A stretch of 47,300 bases of DNA from Chloroflexota bacterium (GCA_016219545.1 JACRMH010000049.1:1-47300), one strand, 5' to 3'; positions 24,180 through 32,586 are shown, numbered from the stretch's first letter. Numbers and translations are program-made. Notes: generated by a model not told the origin, from the sequence alone.

Positions 24180-24569
24180 TTATCCCGGCAACTTGCTCGA
24201 CCCTCTTGCAATGAAAAGATAAATTCCCCGCCAGATCAATAATCCCAGAGCATTCATGCTTCCAAGAATGAGCACAAAAAGAGGTGAGGCGGCGCTATGC
24301 AACGAAGCCGCCCGCAGGACCACAGCCAAAGGCGCAGCCAAAAGCATGGCAAATAAAATGCGCCAAAGCAATTTTGGATTTGACGATATTTGTTCGTCGA
24401 ATAATCCCAGCCACAGCGCACTCAGGAACCATGCAAAAGTGAGCGGGAAAAAAGTTGTCCCCATGCGCAGGATGAAGGATGTGCCGACTTCGCCGTGAGT
24501 TGCGAATCCGATCACAGTGAGAATGGCAATCGAAAGGATGTCACCGGTGATGAGAATGGATTTTTTCAT
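24180..24569 (-). CDS. DUF3054 membrane protein
   Basis: A 129-residue integral membrane protein with four predicted helices (about 5-25, 38-56, 68-87, 93-117). GDILSIAILTVIGF, TTFFPLTFAWFLSALWLGLF and a conserved tryptophan-arginine in LLIWRGIYLFIA are typical of DUF3054. The family's role is unknown. It is transcribed in the same direction as der and ends before the small lipoprotein gene, but a repeat cluster separates it from der. Confidence 0.8.
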   Translation of the reverse strand: MKKSILITGDILSIAILTVIGFATHGEVGTSFILRMGTTFFPLTFAWFLSALWLGLFDEQISSNPKLLWRILFAMLLAAPLAVVLRAASLHSAASPLFVLILGSMNALGLLIWRGIYLFIARGSSKLPG

Positions 24570-24590
24570 GTTTTTATCATTGGCTTTTCA

Positions 24591-24670
24591 GGGGCTTAGC
24601 CCCCGAAAGAGCATACTTGCCACAGAGAGCACAGAGAATAAAAATATTAAATCTCAATGATCTCTGTGGC
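24591..24670. repeat. Two hairpin repeats between DUF3054 gene and der
   Basis: GGGGC-TTA-GCCCC (24591-24603) is a small hairpin with a 3-base loop. GCCACAGAGA (24619-24628) pairs with TCTCTGTGGC (24661-24670). The second resembles the arm at 9501-9513. They lie downstream of der and may end its transcript. Confidence 0.6.
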
Positions 24671-24679
24671 GAAAATATT

Positions 24680-26044
24680 TTATTCCCTGCGACCCTTCGT
24701 CACAATGCGGATCGGTGTCCCTAAAAATGGATGTTCCATGCGGATCTGATTTTCAAGATACCGGATGTAAGAGAAGTGCATCAACTTCGGCTCGCTGACA
24801 TAGATCATGAAAGTCGGCGGGTCAGAGCGGACCTGTGTGCCGTAGAACATCTTGAGCGCGCGCCCCGCATGGGTTGGGTGTGGATGCGCATCCTGCGCCT
24901 TGTGGATGATCTCATTGAGCGCAGAAGTGGTTAAGCGCGCAAGGCGTTCTTCCTGAACCTGCAAAGCCATCGGCAAAACCTGATCCATGCGCTGCCCGGT
25001 CTTCGCAGAGATGAACAGGATCGGTACGTAAGCCATAAAGTTCAGATCATTGCGGATCTTGGCTGTATATTCTTCCATGGTTTCATTATTCTTTTCAATG
25101 GCATCCCATTTGTTGACCAATACCACACAGGATTTCCATTCGTCGAGGATGTAGCCTGCAATGTGTGTGTCTTGTGCGGTGATCCCTGTCGTAGCGTCTA
25201 TCATCAACAGGGCTACATCTGAACGCTCAATGGATTTGAATGCGCGCAAGACGCTGTATTGTTCCACGCCGTGATCGATCTTTCCACGCTTACGGATGCC
25301 CGCTGTATCTATCAAGGTCACATCCAGGCCGCCAAATTCGATCTTTGTATCAATTGAGTCTCGTGTTGTCCCTGCAATAGGGCTGACGATGACTCTTTCC
25401 TCGCCGACCAATTTATTCAACAAACTGGATTTGCCCGCATTCGGCTTGCCGACGATTGCGATCTTGATGCTTTCATCTTCCTCTTCCGCTTCTGCCGGTG
25501 GGAAGGATGCTACAAGCGCATCGAGAATGTCACCGGTGCTTGTGCCATGGATCGCTGAAATGGCGAAGGGTTCGCCTAATCCCAATTCATAGAATTCGGA
25601 GGCTTCATCGCGCCGTTCTTTTGATTCACATTTATTCACCACCACAAAGATCGGCGGCCAAAAAGTGCCATCGGGTAATTTCTTTTGCGAGCGGCGAAGT
25701 ATATCGGCCACTTCGCGGTCTGGTGCAGTGATGCCTGATTCACCGTCGTTAATGAACAGCACAGCGTCCGCTTCTTTAATGGCGATCTGGGCCTGCTTGC
25801 GAATATCATCAATAAAATCGGCAGAGCCAATTGAAAGCGGAGTCTTTCCGCCATGGGTTGGGTCAATGCCGCCGGTGTCAATGATGCTGAATTTACGGCC
25901 ATTCCATTCCGCCTCACCAAACATACGGTCACGGGTGGTGCCGGCGACATCGTCTACGATGGCCAGGCGTTCGCCAGCAAAGCGGTTGAATAATGTGGAT
26001 TTACCGACATTCGGTCGGCCTACAAGAGCTACGATAGGTTTCAT
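24680..26044 (-). CDS. der: Ribosome biogenesis GTPase Der (EngA)
   Basis: Der is an essential double-GTPase needed for 50S maturation. The 454-residue protein has a first G domain with GRPNVGKST (8-16) and DTGG, a second with GKPNAGKSS (about 196) and DTAG, NKWD, and a C-terminal KH-like domain (about 365-454) containing PPTFMIYVSEP and YLENQIRMEHPFLGTPI. Both P-loops are intact. An acidic linker (AEEEDESI) joins the two G domains. Length is slightly above the usual 430-440 because of an insert at about 120-135. It lies downstream of ybbR with a 54-base gap. Confidence 0.97.
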   Translation of the reverse strand: MKPIVALVGRPNVGKSTLFNRFAGERLAIVDDVAGTTRDRMFGEAEWNGRKFSIIDTGGIDPTHGGKTPLSIGSADFIDDIRKQAQIAIKEADAVLFINDGESGITAPDREVADILRRSQKKLPDGTFWPPIFVVVNKCESKERRDEASEFYELGLGEPFAISAIHGTSTGDILDALVASFPPAEAEEEDESIKIAIVGKPNAGKSSLLNKLVGEERVIVSPIAGTTRDSIDTKIEFGGLDVTLIDTAGIRKRGKIDHGVEQYSVLRAFKSIERSDVALLMIDATTGITAQDTHIAGYILDEWKSCVVLVNKWDAIEKNNETMEEYTAKIRNDLNFMAYVPILFISAKTGQRMDQVLPMALQVQEERLARLTTSALNEIIHKAQDAHPHPTHAGRALKMFYGTQVRSDPPTFMIYVSEPKLMHFSYIRYLENQIRMEHPFLGTPIRIVTKGRRE

Positions 26045-26098
26045 TTTTTGTGATTTCCAATTTACATTTCATGGCCGGGTACGAGACCAGTTTTACGA

Positions 26099-27346
26099 TC
26101 AAGGTGTTGGCGTGATCGTGACCACGCCGCTGGGAGAGATTACAACTTCTATTGTATTCGGTAATATGGATTCTACAACAACATTCGCGATAAGGATTTC
26201 GATCTTCGGAACGATTTGATGCGTGCCAACGCCCAATCCGGTCAGGTCAACGGTCACGCGGATATCCTGACGGGTGAGGGTATCCAGCAGGGGCAATGGA
26301 CCCGAGACGATCACATCCACCGTCAAAGGCAAAACATGTGCGGTTAATCCATTGGCAAGCCCGATGATCTCCACGCCTTCGCCTGCCATGGTCAAACTGC
26401 TTTCAATTGGGGAAACCCCGGCCTGGATCAGAACGGTCTGTTCACCAACAATTGAAATACCTTCCGGCAAATCTAACGCGAGCCGTGTCGTGATATCTTC
26501 CTGCGCGTTTTGCAGGTCGAGTGGTTGTGTTTCCACCACGCCGGGCAGGGAATTCACAAGTTTCGGGTCGCCCGCGAAGACCGTCACGATCGGCGGAAAA
26601 ACAGAAATATCGGTCAGGCGGTATCCGCTTGCTACGCGCCCGATCACATTCACTTTTACAGCCACGTCACGATATCCACCCTGCTGGCTTACCGGCATGG
26701 TGATATGGATCGAGTCAGGCGACACCGTCACGCCATCCACTGTTTGACCGTTTTCATCCAGGACTTCGATGGGCAGAGCCTGATCGAAGTTTTCGCGGAT
26801 GCCATTCAAGTTGACTGAGACCCGTGCGCGCTTCACCTTCTGGACCTGAGACTGGGCGCCTGCCACGACAATTTCTCCCGGCTCGATGTTTGCATTCCCC
26901 ACCTGATACCCAATGGCAGCAGTGCCTGACAGGTTGATCTCTACAGTTAGGATCTTCGTGTCAAGTTGTTCCAGCCTGAAGGTGACAGTATGCGGCGCAA
27001 AACTTACGATCTGAACCGGGCGGGCAACTACTTGTATTTGCAAATCCAGGCTGTGACTTCCTGAGCTTAACCCTGAAAGATCCAAAATGGCACTAACAAG
27101 CTGGGGATCGGCCTCGATCGTTTTCCAAACGGAACGCGGTGCGCGCAGGGTGACTTCCACTTCTTTGGGAATGTCACTGTTCAAGATCAGGCTTGGGTCC
27201 TGGCCAATCACCTGTACCTGCACGGGAGTTGCAAGCAAGTGAGTTTCATCGGGGTCTGCGGACGTGACGGCAGAGATCCAGACTGCGATAGCCAGCGCGA
27301 ATGCCCATAGGAAGGTGCGGAAGTTTTTAGTGATCCAACGAAACAT
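26099..27346 (-). CDS. YbbR-domain protein, likely CdaA regulator
   Basis: A 415-residue protein with one N-terminal membrane anchor (FRTFLWAFALAIAVWISAV, about 9-27) and four YbbR-like beta domains in the outside part (from about 35 to 405), seen as repeated VxV-x-G...GY motifs such as AAIGYQVGNANIEPGEIVVAG and VASGYRLTDISVFPPIVTVFAG. In Firmicutes such a protein (CdaR) binds and modulates the cyclic-di-AMP synthase CdaA. Here its ATG overlaps the TAA of cdaA (TAATG), so translation is coupled and the same partnership is likely. The C-terminus ends ITPTP. Confidence 0.9.
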   Translation of the reverse strand: MFRWITKNFRTFLWAFALAIAVWISAVTSADPDETHLLATPVQVQVIGQDPSLILNSDIPKEVEVTLRAPRSVWKTIEADPQLVSAILDLSGLSSGSHSLDLQIQVVARPVQIVSFAPHTVTFRLEQLDTKILTVEINLSGTAAIGYQVGNANIEPGEIVVAGAQSQVQKVKRARVSVNLNGIRENFDQALPIEVLDENGQTVDGVTVSPDSIHITMPVSQQGGYRDVAVKVNVIGRVASGYRLTDISVFPPIVTVFAGDPKLVNSLPGVVETQPLDLQNAQEDITTRLALDLPEGISIVGEQTVLIQAGVSPIESSLTMAGEGVEIIGLANGLTAHVLPLTVDVIVSGPLPLLDTLTRQDIRVTVDLTGLGVGTHQIVPKIEILIANVVVESILPNTIEVVISPSGVVTITPTP

Positions 27347-28221
27347 TATTTATCTTCTTTTTTGCGGGGGAATAAGCCCGGCAGGATTCTTTCAAGGAAA
27401 TTAGGGTTACGAGTCTTCCCGTTCGGGCGGAAGAAAGCGGTCAGGATGTTTTCCAATCGGTCAGGGTCAAGCTTTCGTAACATGCGTCCAGCATGGGCGA
27501 TGGAGATGCCGCCGGTTTCCTCTGACACAACCACTGCGATGGCATCACTTGTTTCCGAGGTTCCCAATGCGGCGCGGTGACGTAATCCCATTTGACGTTC
27601 AGGCGAACGGTTCAGGACTCCGCTGGCCGAGAGCGGAAGTACACAAGCCGCTGCGATGATCTGTGGTCCGACAATGATCACACCGCCATCATGCAAAGGT
27701 GTGTTTGGATAAAAGATCTGTAATAATAACTCAGGCGTTACACGTGCGTTCATTTGCACGCCGGTTTGGATGAAATCCTCCAGATTGTCCAGTCTTTGAA
27801 GGATGATCAACGCGCCGTGCTGGCGGGCAGATAACCTTGCCGCCGCAGTGACCACGGCATGGATGGTCTGCTCGAGGGCCGCATCTGTTGTTTTAACGGT
27901 GATAGGCCAAACGGTCCCGGCCCGACCGAGCCTTTCCAGCGTCCGCCGAATCTCAGGTGCGAAGATCACAGGGATGGCAAGCAGGAGCGCCGGCAGTGAA
28001 TTCCGCGCCAGCCATGAGAAGGCCGGCAGTTCCACCAGGCTGGTCAGCAGGATGACTCCCACAACCAGCAGGATCATACCGCGCAATAACGCCATAGCCT
28101 GTGTGTCACGCAGGGTGTATAGCAAACCGAAAAATATCAGGGTGACCAGCAAAATATCAAAGATGCTGAGCCAGCTGATACGTTGAAATATGAAGAAGAG
28201 GTTATTGAGGAATTCAGTCAC
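27346..28221 (-). CDS. cdaA: Diadenylate cyclase CdaA
   Basis: CdaA condenses two ATP to cyclic-di-AMP, a second messenger for potassium and cell-wall control. The 291-residue protein has three N-terminal membrane helices (about 20-37, 44-62, 72-88) and the DisA_N/DAC domain (about 105-250). Of the two catalytic motifs, RHRAALG is intact (R214-H215-R216), but the usual DGA reads D178-G-G in LHDGGVIIV. The aspartate that matters most is present, so activity is plausible. The C-terminal tail is basic. ybbR overlaps its stop by one base. Confidence 0.95.
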   Translation of the reverse strand: MTEFLNNLFFIFQRISWLSIFDILLVTLIFFGLLYTLRDTQAMALLRGMILLVVGVILLTSLVELPAFSWLARNSLPALLLAIPVIFAPEIRRTLERLGRAGTVWPITVKTTDAALEQTIHAVVTAAARLSARQHGALIILQRLDNLEDFIQTGVQMNARVTPELLLQIFYPNTPLHDGGVIIVGPQIIAAACVLPLSASGVLNRSPERQMGLRHRAALGTSETSDAIAVVVSEETGGISIAHAGRMLRKLDPDRLENILTAFFRPNGKTRNPNFLERILPGLFPRKKEDK

Positions 28222-28223
28222 GA

Positions 28224-28299
28224 TTTAGGTAATTAAGAATCAGGAGTTGGTAATCAGGGAAGGATGGTTCCTAATTACCTGATACCTAATCCCTGATCC
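28224..28299. repeat. Low-complexity palindromic spacer between cdaA and coaE
   Basis: The interval is built from variants of TAATCAGG and CCTGATTA: TTAGGTAATTA and CAGGAGTTGGTAATCAGG on the left, CCTAATTACCTGATACC on the right, so it can fold on itself. It matches the style of the spacer before truA. No gene or promoter is evident. Confidence 0.6.
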
Positions 28300-29445
28300 C
28301 TAAATTGGGCGCAAGACGCGTTCCTGACGCAATTGTTTGAAAAGCAGAGTGCTCCCTATGAAAAGGGATTCACTTGCCGCATCCTTCCAGGCTTGTACGC
28401 CGAGGGTTTCAGGCGTTTGCCGTTCGTAGCCAAGTTTTTTCCAGAATTCTTCCAGCGCCATGATCTCATTGTTGGTGAAGATCAATGACGCTTCGCTTTG
28501 CAATTCACCGGAGGCGCTTTCGACTGCCTTGACCAGGGTCTCCAGCGCTTTTTGCTGATCCAGATTTTCTTCAAGATAAATATCCGTTGTGCAGGTGACA
28601 AGATTTTCCACCTGCCAACTGGCCAGCCCAACCAGTTTCCCGTCCATTTGAAGAAGCATATAGGCCTTGTCGCCAAAATCTTCCATGATGTTTTCGGCTG
28701 TCACGCGGCGCTTGCCTTTGCTGAGGCGCGTGATGAATTCTGCGATGGATGTTGAATTCTTCGGCTTGCCGCGTTTGGTGAAAAGTTCTCCGGTGGGTGT
28801 GACGGGTCTTTTGAAGGTCTGAGTTTCTGAAATGTCGTTGGCGTTGGGCACAACCTCATTCCAGGCCGCGCTGACTTGTTTCCACAGGTCATCATACGAG
28901 CCGGTATTCGTGATGACGATATTTGCAAGAGCTACTTTTGTGCTCTGCGCCGACTGCATGTTGATCCTTTCGAGGGCGCGTTCGCGTGTGTAATTGCGCT
29001 TGCGGATCAGCCTTTCGATCTGGACTTCCTGCGGGGCGTTCGTGACCCAGATCGAATCACACATCTTGCGCAGGTCGCTTTCGAGTAGTTTGATCGCTTC
29101 GATTATAACAACAGGCTGGGATGCGCGTTTAAGGAGTATTTCTGACGCCTGACGAACCAGCGGGTGGACGATTTCCTCCAACTGCGCCATGGCCTCTGGG
29201 TCGCTGAAGACGAGGTTGCCCAATTTGCTGCGGTCAATTTCACCGTCTTTGTTGATCAGCCATTTTCCGAATTTATCAATGACTTGCTGATACCCCGGCG
29301 CGCCTTTGGAGTAGGTGCGATGGGCCAGAGCGTCTGCGTCAATGGAATATGCGCCGAGATGCTCGAACATACGGCGCACCACGCTCTTTCCAGTAGCGAT
29401 GTTGCCGGTAAGACCGATCACAAATTTGCCAGGCCAATTACTCAC
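28300..29445 (-). CDS. coaE: Dephospho-CoA kinase fused to GNAT-like domain
   Basis: CoaE phosphorylates dephospho-CoA in the last step of coenzyme A synthesis. Residues 1 to about 205 are a complete kinase: P-loop GNIATGKS (14-21), DADALAHR, VHPLVRQ and the lid IRKRNYTRERALERI. Unlike usual CoaE (about 200 residues), a linker (about 205-250) and a second domain (about 255-370) follow, with MLLQMDGKLVGLASWQVENLV and FWKKLGYERQTPETLG, which look like a GNAT acetyltransferase fold. It starts at GTG 29445, with AAGGGA six bases upstream. A CoA-using partner domain is logical but its substrate is unknown. Confidence 0.9.
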   Translation of the reverse strand: MSNWPGKFVIGLTGNIATGKSVVRRMFEHLGAYSIDADALAHRTYSKGAPGYQQVIDKFGKWLINKDGEIDRSKLGNLVFSDPEAMAQLEEIVHPLVRQASEILLKRASQPVVIIEAIKLLESDLRKMCDSIWVTNAPQEVQIERLIRKRNYTRERALERINMQSAQSTKVALANIVITNTGSYDDLWKQVSAAWNEVVPNANDISETQTFKRPVTPTGELFTKRGKPKNSTSIAEFITRLSKGKRRVTAENIMEDFGDKAYMLLQMDGKLVGLASWQVENLVTCTTDIYLEENLDQQKALETLVKAVESASGELQSEASLIFTNNEIMALEEFWKKLGYERQTPETLGVQAWKDAASESLFIGSTLLFKQLRQERVLRPI

Positions 29446-29530
29446 AGTGTATCCCTTAAAAAAAGAATGAATGCCCCTCTATTTTAATGGCTTTTCTTGA
29501 AATGTCCACCTTTAGGAAAAGTTGGCAAGG

Positions 29531-29559
29531 TTGACTCTCCTCCTTCCTGCGTGTATCAT
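29531..29559 (+). promoter_or_regulatory. Sigma70-type promoter of rnpB
   Basis: TTGACT (29531-29536), 17-base spacer, TATCAT (29554-29559). The predicted start near 29566 coincides with the beginning of helix P1 of RNase P RNA at 29567, which supports both calls. Confidence 0.8.
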
Positions 29560-29566
29560 GCAATCT

Positions 29567-29987
29567 CCTCAGGTTGGTCGGGCAGTTGCGGCTCTGCATG
29601 TCAGAGTCGAGGAAAGTCCGCACTCCATAGAGCACGGCGTCGGATAACATCCGGGGCGGGGAAACCTGCCGGATAGGGCCACAGAAACAAACAGCCCCCT
29701 CACCCCGTCCCCTCTCCCAATTTGGGAGAGGGGCGCAGGGGTGAGGGAGTCATGGTGAAAAGGTGGTGTAAGAGACCACCGGCATTTGCAGTAATGTGAA
29801 TGGACAGGCAACCCCCGCCGGGAGCAAGGTCAAGCAGAGACAAGAGACGGCTCGTCTCATTTGAGTCTCGGGTAGACTGCATGAGCGGCGCGGTGACGCT
29901 CCGCCTAGATAGATGACTGCCCAGGCGTCATGCCCCGTTCGCGGGGTGAGGCGCTGGACAGAACGCGGCTTACAGACTGACCTGAGG
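29567..29987 (+). ncRNA. rnpB: RNase P RNA, bacterial type A
   Basis: The catalytic RNA that removes 5' leaders from pre-tRNA. P1 is formed by CCTCAGGT (29567-29574) and ACCTGAGG (29980-29987). Conserved core segments are present in order: GAGGAAAGTCCGCACTCC (P4/CR-I), a GGCCACAGAAA segment, GTAAGAGACCACC, GGAGCAAGGTCAAG, TAGATAGATGACTGCCC and ACAGAACGCGGCTTACAGA (P4 3' side, CR-V). The length of about 421 is long because a dispersed repeat of about 51 bases sits in a peripheral stem (29697-29747). A U run (TATTTTTT) follows P1. A sigma70-type promoter fits its 5' end exactly. Confidence 0.96.
29697..29747. repeat. Palindromic dispersed repeat inside rnpB
   Basis: Outer arms CCCTCACCCC (29697-29706) and GGGGTGAGGG (29738-29747), inner arms CCCCTCTCCCA (29709-29719) and TGGGAGAGGGG (29723-29733) around a 3-base centre. 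It replaces or extends a peripheral helix, probably P12, leaving the catalytic core intact. The sequence is of the kind found between genes in Chloroflexi. Confidence 0.8.
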
Positions 29988-29999
29988 TATTTTTTCGCC

Positions 30000-30320
30000 A
30001 TGCAAAACATTCCCCGTTTATCTTCGATCATCGAACAACTCAAATTGCGACAGGATAATATTATCTCTGTTGAGCTTGCTGTGGGTGAGCTCATTCCCTT
30101 TAGTGATGAGCTAATTCATGCGCTTTGGAGTGAATCATCGTTGGCGCGATCCACGTTGGTCATTCGGCGCATGCCGGCCGAGCATCAGTGTATGCTGTGT
30201 TTTGAAAAGTATCATCCGCTGAACAAGGAAACCTCCTGCCCACATTGCGGCGGTGTTGGAGCAAAGGTCATTGCTGGGGAGGAGTTTCGTTTGTTGTCTG
30301 TCAACGGGGAAAGTAAATAG
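30000..30320 (+). CDS. HypA/HybF-like zinc-ribbon protein
   Basis: A 106-residue protein similar to the nickel chaperone HypA for [NiFe] hydrogenases. VELAVGELIPFSDELIHALW matches the HypA fold and the zinc site is C65-X2-C68 ... C80-X2-C83 (QCMLCFEKY, CPHCGG), with a HypA-like end GEEFRLLSVN. The N-terminal Met-His-Glu used for nickel binding is missing (it begins MQNIPRL). No hydrogenase genes are present nearby. The start is just behind rnpB; the only ribosome-binding-like GAGGT is part of rnpB helix P1. It may be a non-nickel paralogue. Confidence 0.7.
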   Translation: MQNIPRLSSIIEQLKLRQDNIISVELAVGELIPFSDELIHALWSESSLARSTLVIRRMPAEHQCMLCFEKYHPLNKETSCPHCGGVGAKVIAGEEFRLLSVNGESK

Positions 30321-30399
30321 AGTTTCTGTTTAATTTTTATCGCGACATTATGAAAATCAAGTAATTACTGTGTAACTGCTTTTTTTAGGTGTCGGATAT

Positions 30400-30429
30400 G
30401 TCTGTCGGCGTTAGAGAACGCCGACAGAC
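30400..30429. terminator. Perfect hairpin between converging genes
   Basis: GTCTGTCGGCGTT (30400-30412), loop AGAG, AACGCCGACAGAC (30417-30429), followed by TGTTTAATTTG. It may end the HypA-like transcript. A second small hairpin, GCGACAT-TT-ATGTCGC (30445-30460), follows within GTAGCGCGACAT, resembling a decayed 12-3-12 repeat. Confidence 0.55.
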
Positions 30430-30489
30430 TGTTTAATTTGTAGCGCGACATTTATGTCGCATTGCTTGGAAGTTTTGCAAAATACCACT

Positions 30490-31455
30490 TTATTGTTTCT
30501 GCCAATTCAACAAAACATCCAAAGCCTTTAAATTCTTTTTGAAGTCCGTGGATTCATGCGTGGATAATTCCATGTCCACGGCTGTTGCGCCGAGTTCCAC
30601 AGCGTAGTCTGCGAGAGTGCCGGTAAACATACAGCCCATATCATTAGGCGGGTAAGGGTAATCTGTGACGCCCGATAATTTTTTTGCGAATTCAATTGAG
30701 TTGTTTTCCCAGGGGTTTCCGCCCGGGAAGATTCCCAGCGCGGCGCTATGATAGCTGACCAACATTTCAACCCTGCGTGATTGTAGGAAACCCATCAACG
30801 CACGAGTCTCCGGCTCGGAGGCCGGACCAGTCCCACCCGTGGAAGGACCGAAATTCCAGCATCCGGCACGATCCCAAGTCGCAGACCAATTAGCGGGGAA
30901 GTTGCGGTTCAAGTCCACGCCATGATCGTTGACGCGCCCTTCAATGCCGTGGTCGCGTGCATCTCCATCCGGATTTAAGTTGCGCAGAATATAAAGCGTC
31001 ATGTCGCTTGGAATAATGTTCGGGTTTGCATAAATATGTTGAATTAATTCATCGGCAAGTGCAATGGTGTTCCATTCATAACCGCCGTGAATCCCCGCCA
31101 CGATCATGCGCTGACGTTCGCCGTTGCCGAATGAATAGACTTCAATGGGACGTCCCGAAACCGAATATCCGATCACGAGCGGGCGCGTACCGCCATCCAA
31201 TACAAACGGAGTGGGAGATTGGACGACGATCAAAGTAGAGCGCGGGTTGGGGGTTACGGTCGGTAAAAATAACGAAGCCGGGTCAGGCGTGTATGTTGCG
31301 GGCAGGGAGGCGGTTGGTAGAGATAGTGAATTTTGCGGCGCGGCTAGTGCGGGTTGCAGGACCGAATACGCAATCGCCACAAGCACAATGCCAACCAACC
31401 CTGCGATGTTTAATCCCCAAGCGATTGTCACCCAGAACGAATCTTTACGGCGCAT
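30490..31455 (-). CDS. M14-family zinc carboxypeptidase, membrane-anchored or secreted
   Basis: A 321-residue peptidase. An N-terminal hydrophobic helix (about 9-33) acts as signal or anchor, followed by a Pro/Thr-rich linker (about 45-85). The catalytic domain has zinc ligands H123 and E127 in GIHGGYEWNT, substrate-binding NPDGD and GVDLNRNFP, the third zinc ligand in SYHSA, and a late catalytic glutamate in VDMELSTHES. Members trim C-terminal residues from peptides or cut murein peptides (gamma-D-glutamyl-meso-DAP type); GVDLNRNFP is common to both. Its ATG overlaps the cinA stop (TAATG), so it is translationally coupled to cinA. Confidence 0.9.
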   Translation of the reverse strand: MRRKDSFWVTIAWGLNIAGLVGIVLVAIAYSVLQPALAAPQNSLSLPTASLPATYTPDPASLFLPTVTPNPRSTLIVVQSPTPFVLDGGTRPLVIGYSVSGRPIEVYSFGNGERQRMIVAGIHGGYEWNTIALADELIQHIYANPNIIPSDMTLYILRNLNPDGDARDHGIEGRVNDHGVDLNRNFPANWSATWDRAGCWNFGPSTGGTGPASEPETRALMGFLQSRRVEMLVSYHSAALGIFPGGNPWENNSIEFAKKLSGVTDYPYPPNDMGCMFTGTLADYAVELGATAVDMELSTHESTDFKKNLKALDVLLNWQKQ

Positions 31456-32576
31456 TATTTCAATTCCTCAACTGTCATGCGAAGCCAGTTAAGCGCCAGG
31501 TTGACCGCCCAATAAGGCAGGCTGCGCGGCGGCCCGCCATAGGTGATGCGATGCATTTTTTCGCCGCGCGCTGTGATCATAGCCATTTCAGCGGCGCGTT
31601 CTTCGGGATACAAGGCCACACCCAAAGCGATGTCGGAATCTTTGCGGGCGGCGCGTAATGCTTCCATGAGTGAATCAGGCGTCAGGTCTGAAAAGGATGC
31701 GGCGTGCGGGATCTTTCGTGCGAGCAATCCGTTGAGATTCGATTCGATGGCGGTCAGAGTCCAGCCGCGTTTTGCGATCAGATCCAATGTGACTTCATCC
31801 AGCCGGTCTTCATTCACGCCAAAGACAACGTTCCCGAGTCTTTCGCGGACCTGCGACTCGATCTCCGCGATCATGGCATCGGCTTCGCTTTCGCTTTTTG
31901 CCTTCGCGGCAATGCGAATATCTACAACGCCGGTATGGGCAGCAAGCCCGACGGTTGGGTTGCTTAACTTTTCAAGGTCTGAGATCTTTTCGTCTATCAT
32001 GCCTTCGCCAAGGCCGGAGCAATGAAGCACATGCACTTTGATGACCTCGTTCAAGTTGAATCGCTTTTGTAAATATGGAATGATGGATTCATGCAAGACG
32101 TGTTCCATTTCATTGGGAACACCGGGAAGCGAAACAACAGCATTGCGTTCAGTTTCAACAATGAAACACGGTGCCGTGCCAACGGGGTTGCGAATCCCAA
32201 GTGCGCCTTTCGGAACATAAGCCTGACGCTTCTGGTTTTCTGAGGGCTTGCGCCCGTAGCGCGAAATGGTCTCAACCACCTGTTCCCATAAGTCTTCGCG
32301 GAATTCTGTTTCAACGCCTGCGGCTTTTGCCACGGCTTCGCGGGTTGGGTCATCAATGGTGGGACCCAATCCGCCGGTGGTGATGACAATGTCTGCGCGT
32401 TCCATTGATTCGCGGATCGCGCCCGCAATGCGTTCTTCGTTATCGCCGATGGTAACAGTGCGATACAAGTCCACGCCCAATCCGCGCAGGGCGATGGCGA
32501 TGTGACGTGTGTTGGTGTCCACGATCTCGCCGAGTAATATTTCAGTTCCAATGGTGATGATTTCTGCTGATGTCAT
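31455..32576 (-). CDS. cinA: CinA-like protein with degenerate C-terminal domain
   Basis: The 373-residue protein has an intact N-terminal molybdopterin-binding-like domain (COG1058; GTEILLGEIVDTNT, TTGGLGPTIDDPTREAVA), which in other CinA proteins hydrolyses ADP-ribose or FAD pyrophosphate bonds. The middle domain (about 180-255) is present. The C-terminal PncC-like NMN deamidase part is shortened to about 100 residues and its hallmark ESCTGG reads ESNLNG, with the following active-site Tyr/Lys region missing. So NMN deamidation is unlikely. It overlaps the M14 peptidase gene downstream by one base. Confidence 0.9.
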   Translation of the reverse strand: MTSAEIITIGTEILLGEIVDTNTRHIAIALRGLGVDLYRTVTIGDNEERIAGAIRESMERADIVITTGGLGPTIDDPTREAVAKAAGVETEFREDLWEQVVETISRYGRKPSENQKRQAYVPKGALGIRNPVGTAPCFIVETERNAVVSLPGVPNEMEHVLHESIIPYLQKRFNLNEVIKVHVLHCSGLGEGMIDEKISDLEKLSNPTVGLAAHTGVVDIRIAAKAKSESEADAMIAEIESQVRERLGNVVFGVNEDRLDEVTLDLIAKRGWTLTAIESNLNGLLARKIPHAASFSDLTPDSLMEALRAARKDSDIALGVALYPEERAAEMAMITARGEKMHRITYGGPPRSLPYWAVNLALNWLRMTVEELK

Positions 32577-32586
32577 TTGTTCTCTT

